From: Prevotella sp.
GTDB lineage: Bacteria; Bacteroidota; Bacteroidia; Bacteroidales; Bacteroidaceae
Direction: 5' to 3'
Length of the DNA stretch: 64,000 nucleotides
Assembly: GCA_017960525.1 (NCBI GenBank)
Contig: JAGCZA010000098.1
Span: 1-64,000 of the forward strand
Made by a program: the position numbers and the translations under genes. This document shows, piece after piece, positions 61,408 to 64,000 of the stretch (the first letter of the stretch is position 1; each line of letters starts with the position of its first letter). The notes under the pieces were generated by a model. It was not told the origin of the DNA, made no database searches, and worked only from the letters and a program-made list of their open reading frames with translations.

Positions 61408-62964
61408 ATGAGAAAAAAGATTTTGGTTGCCGCCGCTATGGTCGCGGTCGCAATAGGGATGCAGGCACAGGGCATCATTATCAACAAGACCGACGGTACG
61501 TTTGAGGTCTTTCCGGCCGACGAAGTGGTGAGCATCGTCACCTACGGCTATGGCGAGGAGCCACAGCCGGGTGAGGGCAACACGCTGACGTTCAACGTTG
61601 CCGGTGTCAGTTTCAAAATGGTTCAAGTGGAAGGCGGCACGTTCCAGATGGGCTGCGACGACAGCGATGCCGGCTCCTCTGAGCAGCCCGTCCACGAGGT
61701 GACGCTCTCCTCGTTCAGCATCGGGCAGACGGAAGTGACCCAAGCCTTGTGGTATGCCGTGATGGGACAGAAGCCCACAGCCGATGGCGAACAGTGGACC
61801 CAGTGGAGCGCCACCAACGGTTTGGGCAACAACTACCCGGCCTATGGTGTAAGCTGGGATGACTGCCAGGAGTTCATCACCAAGCTGAACATGCTCACTG
61901 GCAAGCAGTTCCGCCTGGCCACCGAGGCCGAGTGGGAGTTTGCGGCGCGTGGCGGCACGAAGAGCAAAGGGTATAAGTATGCCGGCAGCAACAACATTGA
62001 CAACGTGGCGTGGTACACAGTCAACAGCTATGACAATCTTTACGGCAATCCTGATTACGGCAGTCACGAAGTGGCTACAATGGGTGCCAACGAGCTTGGC
62101 ATCTACGACATGAGCGGCAATGTCCAAGAGTGGTGCTATGACTGGTATGGGAGTTACAATACAAACAAACAGATTGACCCCATAGGTCCCTCTACAGGTT
62201 ACTCGCGCATACTCCGTGGTGGCTGCTGGACAGCTGCTGCTGATCACTGCCGTGCCACATACCGGTCTCTTAGTTCAACTACTAACAGATCAACAAGTTT
62301 CGGTCTGCGCCTCGCCCTCAGTGAAGAAACGACGGGCGAAGATGTTCCGGCAGAGCCGAAAGCCATAGACTTGGGCCTGCCCAGCGGCACCCTGTGGGCC
62401 GACCTCAACATAGGGGCCTCGTCACCAAGAGCCACCGGCGGCTATTACGCCTTCGGAGAGACAGAGGAGAAGGCCACCTATTCGTGGGACAGCTACATGT
62501 GCAGCTCGTCTCAATGTGCATACTCCTCAGACCCGCTTAAAGCCGACGGCATACTACGGACGGAAAACTCCGGTTCGACAATACTGCAAGTAACTGGCAG
62601 CATTGCCGGCACCAAATACGATGTGGCCACCCAGACGTGGGGCGAGGAGTGGGTGATGCCTACCAAACAGCAATATCAGGAACTGTATGACAATTGCACA
62701 CGCGCAAAGGTGGAAATCGCAGGCGTGCAGTGCACAGAGTTCACGGGGCCCAATGGAAATTCTGTCATTTTCCCTGGTGGAGGATACAAGGAAAATACGG
62801 AAACGAAATACGCCAGTTCTTCTTACTATTGGACAGCAGAAGTGAACTCAATATTGAGAACAACAGAAGCAATTGTCGCAAGTGTAAGTTCAGGAGGCTT
62901 TGATCCATACGGGGCTAATTATCGGTATTTAGGCATGCCTGTGCGGCCGGTCAAGAAGAAATAA
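61408..62964 (+). CDS. Secreted FGE-sulfatase-fold / Fib_succ_major two-domain protein
   Basis: A signal peptide (MRKKILVAAAMVAVAIGMQA) and a short GIIINKTDGTFEVFPADEVV segment lead to an FGE-sulfatase (SUMF1) fold domain at about 68-305: GGTFQMGCDDSD, EVTQALWYAVMG, RLATEAEWEFAARGG, ELGIYDMSGNVQEW and RILRGGCWTAAADHC. The paired active-site cysteines of formylglycine-generating enzyme are not both present, so this is probably a binding domain. Residues about 325-518 are a Fib_succ_major domain (AIDLGLPSGTLWADLNIGAS, EEWVMPTKQQYQELYDNC, YYWTAEV). Both folds are common in Bacteroidales surface proteins. It follows the Big_2-dockerin gene and ends at a terminator. Confidence 0.85.
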   Translation: MRKKILVAAAMVAVAIGMQAQGIIINKTDGTFEVFPADEVVSIVTYGYGEEPQPGEGNTLTFNVAGVSFKMVQVEGGTFQMGCDDSDAGSSEQPVHEVTLSSFSIGQTEVTQALWYAVMGQKPTADGEQWTQWSATNGLGNNYPAYGVSWDDCQEFITKLNMLTGKQFRLATEAEWEFAARGGTKSKGYKYAGSNNIDNVAWYTVNSYDNLYGNPDYGSHEVATMGANELGIYDMSGNVQEWCYDWYGSYNTNKQIDPIGPSTGYSRILRGGCWTAAADHCRATYRSLSSTTNRSTSFGLRLALSEETTGEDVPAEPKAIDLGLPSGTLWADLNIGASSPRATGGYYAFGETEEKATYSWDSYMCSSSQCAYSSDPLKADGILRTENSGSTILQVTGSIAGTKYDVATQTWGEEWVMPTKQQYQELYDNCTRAKVEIAGVQCTEFTGPNGNSVIFPGGGYKENTETKYASSSYYWTAEVNSILRTTEAIVASVSSGGFDPYGANYRYLGMPVRPVKKK

Positions 62965-63016
62965 GCCCACCTTTACCCCCTTCAAGAGAGAGGGGGAAAG
63001 TGATTCTAACGCTAAG

Positions 63017-63057
63017 AGGCGGCGGCGGGAAAACCGTCGTCCGCCTTGTGTATTTTT
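63017..63057 (+). terminator. Rho-independent terminator after the FGE-fold gene
   Basis: AGGCGGCGGCGG (63017-63028) pairs with CCGTCGTCCGCCT (63034-63046) around a GAAA-type loop, followed by a run of T at 63052-63057. It lies 52 bp after the stop codon. Confidence 0.8.
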
Positions 63058-63119
63058 TAATTTTTGTTTATTTTTCTTTTTTTCCATCGATGAGGGGTGA
63101 CGGAATCAACTTTTTTTCG

Positions 63120-63127
63120 TACCTTTG
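63120..63127 (+). promoter_or_regulatory. yidC: -7 box of yidC
   Basis: TACCTTTG fits TAnnTTTG and lies 76 bp before the yidC start. The -33 region is T-rich with no exact TTTG at the ideal distance. Confidence 0.5.
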
Positions 63128-63203
63128 CACTTTGTTTTATTGGCTATGGCCATTTAACATTGAATATTGACCCATATTTATACAATAACAACAAAGTGAA
63201 ATA

Positions 63204-64000
63204 ATGAACAGAAACACACTTACGGGCTTCATTCTCATTGCGCTGGTGCTCATCGGCTTCAGTTGGTGGAGCCAGCCCTCGCAGGAGGAGATTGACGCCT
63301 ACAACCGCCAGCAGGACAGCATTGCCGCCGCGCTGGCCAACGCAGAAAATCAGAAAAAAGTAGCCCAAAGGCAACTCGAACAGCAGGCCGTGGCCGCCGC
63401 CCAGGGCGACACCACCAGCCTGTTCTACAGCGCCCTGAACGGCACCGACGAGGAACTGAAACTGGGCAACGGCAAGGTGGAACTGACCATCAACACGAAG
63501 GGCGGCACCATCGGCAGCGCACGACTGCCGGGATTCCAGAACCGCGACAACACCGACGACGTGATGCTCTTCACCCGCGACGGACAGCAGATGAACTTTA
63601 TTATGGAGGCCAAGGAGGACAACATCGTCACCAGCAACCTCTACTTCACGCCGTCGGAGCATACCGACAGCACGCTCACCCTGACGGCCACAGCCAGCAA
63701 CGGCGGCCAACTGCAACTGCGCTACCAACTGGGGCCTGACTATATGCTACACTTCCAACTGCAGGCCATAGGCATGGACAAACTGTTCAGCCCCACGCGC
63801 AAGACGATGGCCATAGAGTGGCAGGACTCATGCCGCCAGCAGGAGAAGGGGTTCACGTTTGAGAACCAGCGCTCGGCCCTGACCTACAAGAAGATAGGCA
63901 GCGGCACCGACTACCTGAATGAGACCAGCGACAAGCAGGAGACTGCCGAGGAGGGCCTCGACTGGGTAGCCTTCAAAAACCAGTACTTCTCGGCTGTGCT
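63204..64000 (+). CDS. yidC: Membrane protein insertase YidC, N-terminal part (window edge)
   Basis: The reading frame starts at the ATG at 63204 and runs off the right edge after 265 codons. MNRNTLTGFILIALVLIGFS is the first membrane segment, followed by WWSQPSQEEIDAYNRQQDSI. The periplasmic domain then begins, with LGNGKVELTINTKGGTIGSA and FENQRSALTYKKIGSGTDYL. This is the N-terminal half of a Gram-negative-type YidC, which inserts inner-membrane proteins with or without SecYEG. The catalytic C-terminal five-helix part lies beyond the window. The upstream gene is unrelated and ends at a terminator, so yidC is transcribed on its own here. Confidence 0.93.
   Translation, partial: MNRNTLTGFILIALVLIGFSWWSQPSQEEIDAYNRQQDSIAAALANAENQKKVAQRQLEQQAVAAAQGDTTSLFYSALNGTDEELKLGNGKVELTINTKGGTIGSARLPGFQNRDNTDDVMLFTRDGQQMNFIMEAKEDNIVTSNLYFTPSEHTDSTLTLTATASNGGQLQLRYQLGPDYMLHFQLQAIGMDKLFSPTRKTMAIEWQDSCRQQEKGFTFENQRSALTYKKIGSGTDYLNETSDKQETAEEGLDWVAFKNQYFSAV

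Noticed and set aside
62205..62320. Variable region of a diversity-generating retroelement (C-type-lectin-like end RGGCW..CRATYR..FGLRLAL)
   Set aside because: The fold fits, but there is no reverse transcriptase, template repeat or accessory gene in the window.
61600..62330. Active formylglycine-generating enzyme
   Set aside because: The paired active-site cysteines are not both present, the protein is secreted with a second binding-type domain, and no sulfatase gene is nearby.

Overview
The window looks like a chromosomal segment of a Bacteroidales bacterium, most likely Prevotella or a close relative. This rests on gene content (DUF3575/DUF5119/fimbrillin locus, T9SS C-terminal domain, Bacteroidetes-type AddAB, NifJ, DUF3078) and on repeated TAnnTTTG promoter -7 boxes just upstream of genes. 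Both window edges cut genes: the 5' part of nifJ at the left and the 5' part of yidC at the right.

Layout. 1-3485 (minus strand): nifJ start, a secreted hypothetical, a DUF2442 protein, a small membrane protein, a VapBC-type toxin/antitoxin pair, an unknown 154-residue protein and a YraN nuclease-fold protein with an N-terminal helical extension. 3995-10910 (plus): pyrF, addA and addB, probably one transcription unit for pyrimidine synthesis and double-strand-break repair. 10914-13502 (minus): a GH2 glycosidase. 13675-23620 (minus): metG followed by a six-gene surface-polysaccharide set (nucleotidyltransferase-PLP enzyme fusion, octopine-dehydrogenase-like enzyme, CDP-glycerol glycerophosphotransferase-like enzyme, acyltransferase, flippase, glycosyltransferase). 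I infer that this set makes a CDP-activated amino-alcohol phosphate and puts it on a glycan. 23698-28803: an AAA ATPase and a GH78 rhamnosidase fused to a sialidase-like propeller.

29024-57457 (minus) is an accessory surface locus of about 28 kb read in one direction. It holds a DUF3575 outer-membrane protein, an AAA-ATPase/PDDEXK protein set inside the operon, a DUF5119 lipoprotein, four fimbrillin-like lipoproteins, two PIN toxin/antitoxin pairs, a further lipoprotein and a 4390-residue protein built of GGG-turn repeats with a T9SS tail. An internally deleted remnant of the ATPase gene lies in the same locus. 58064-63203 carries DUF3078, a Big_2-dockerin protein and an FGE-fold/Fib_succ_major protein. 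63204-64000 is yidC.

The intergenic DNA is rich in structure: (i) arrays of a 15-bp near-palindrome TTTGGACGAACCAAA spaced exactly 22 bp apart at three places, with a single copy at a fourth; (ii) a three-copy element that starts 11-12 nt after three stop codons; (iii) 7-nt-period minisatellites, one of them inside the signal-peptide codons of the giant protein; (iv) 48-bp tandem repeats; (v) a 109-bp MITE-like palindrome. No tRNA, rRNA, CRISPR array, integrase or transposase gene was seen.
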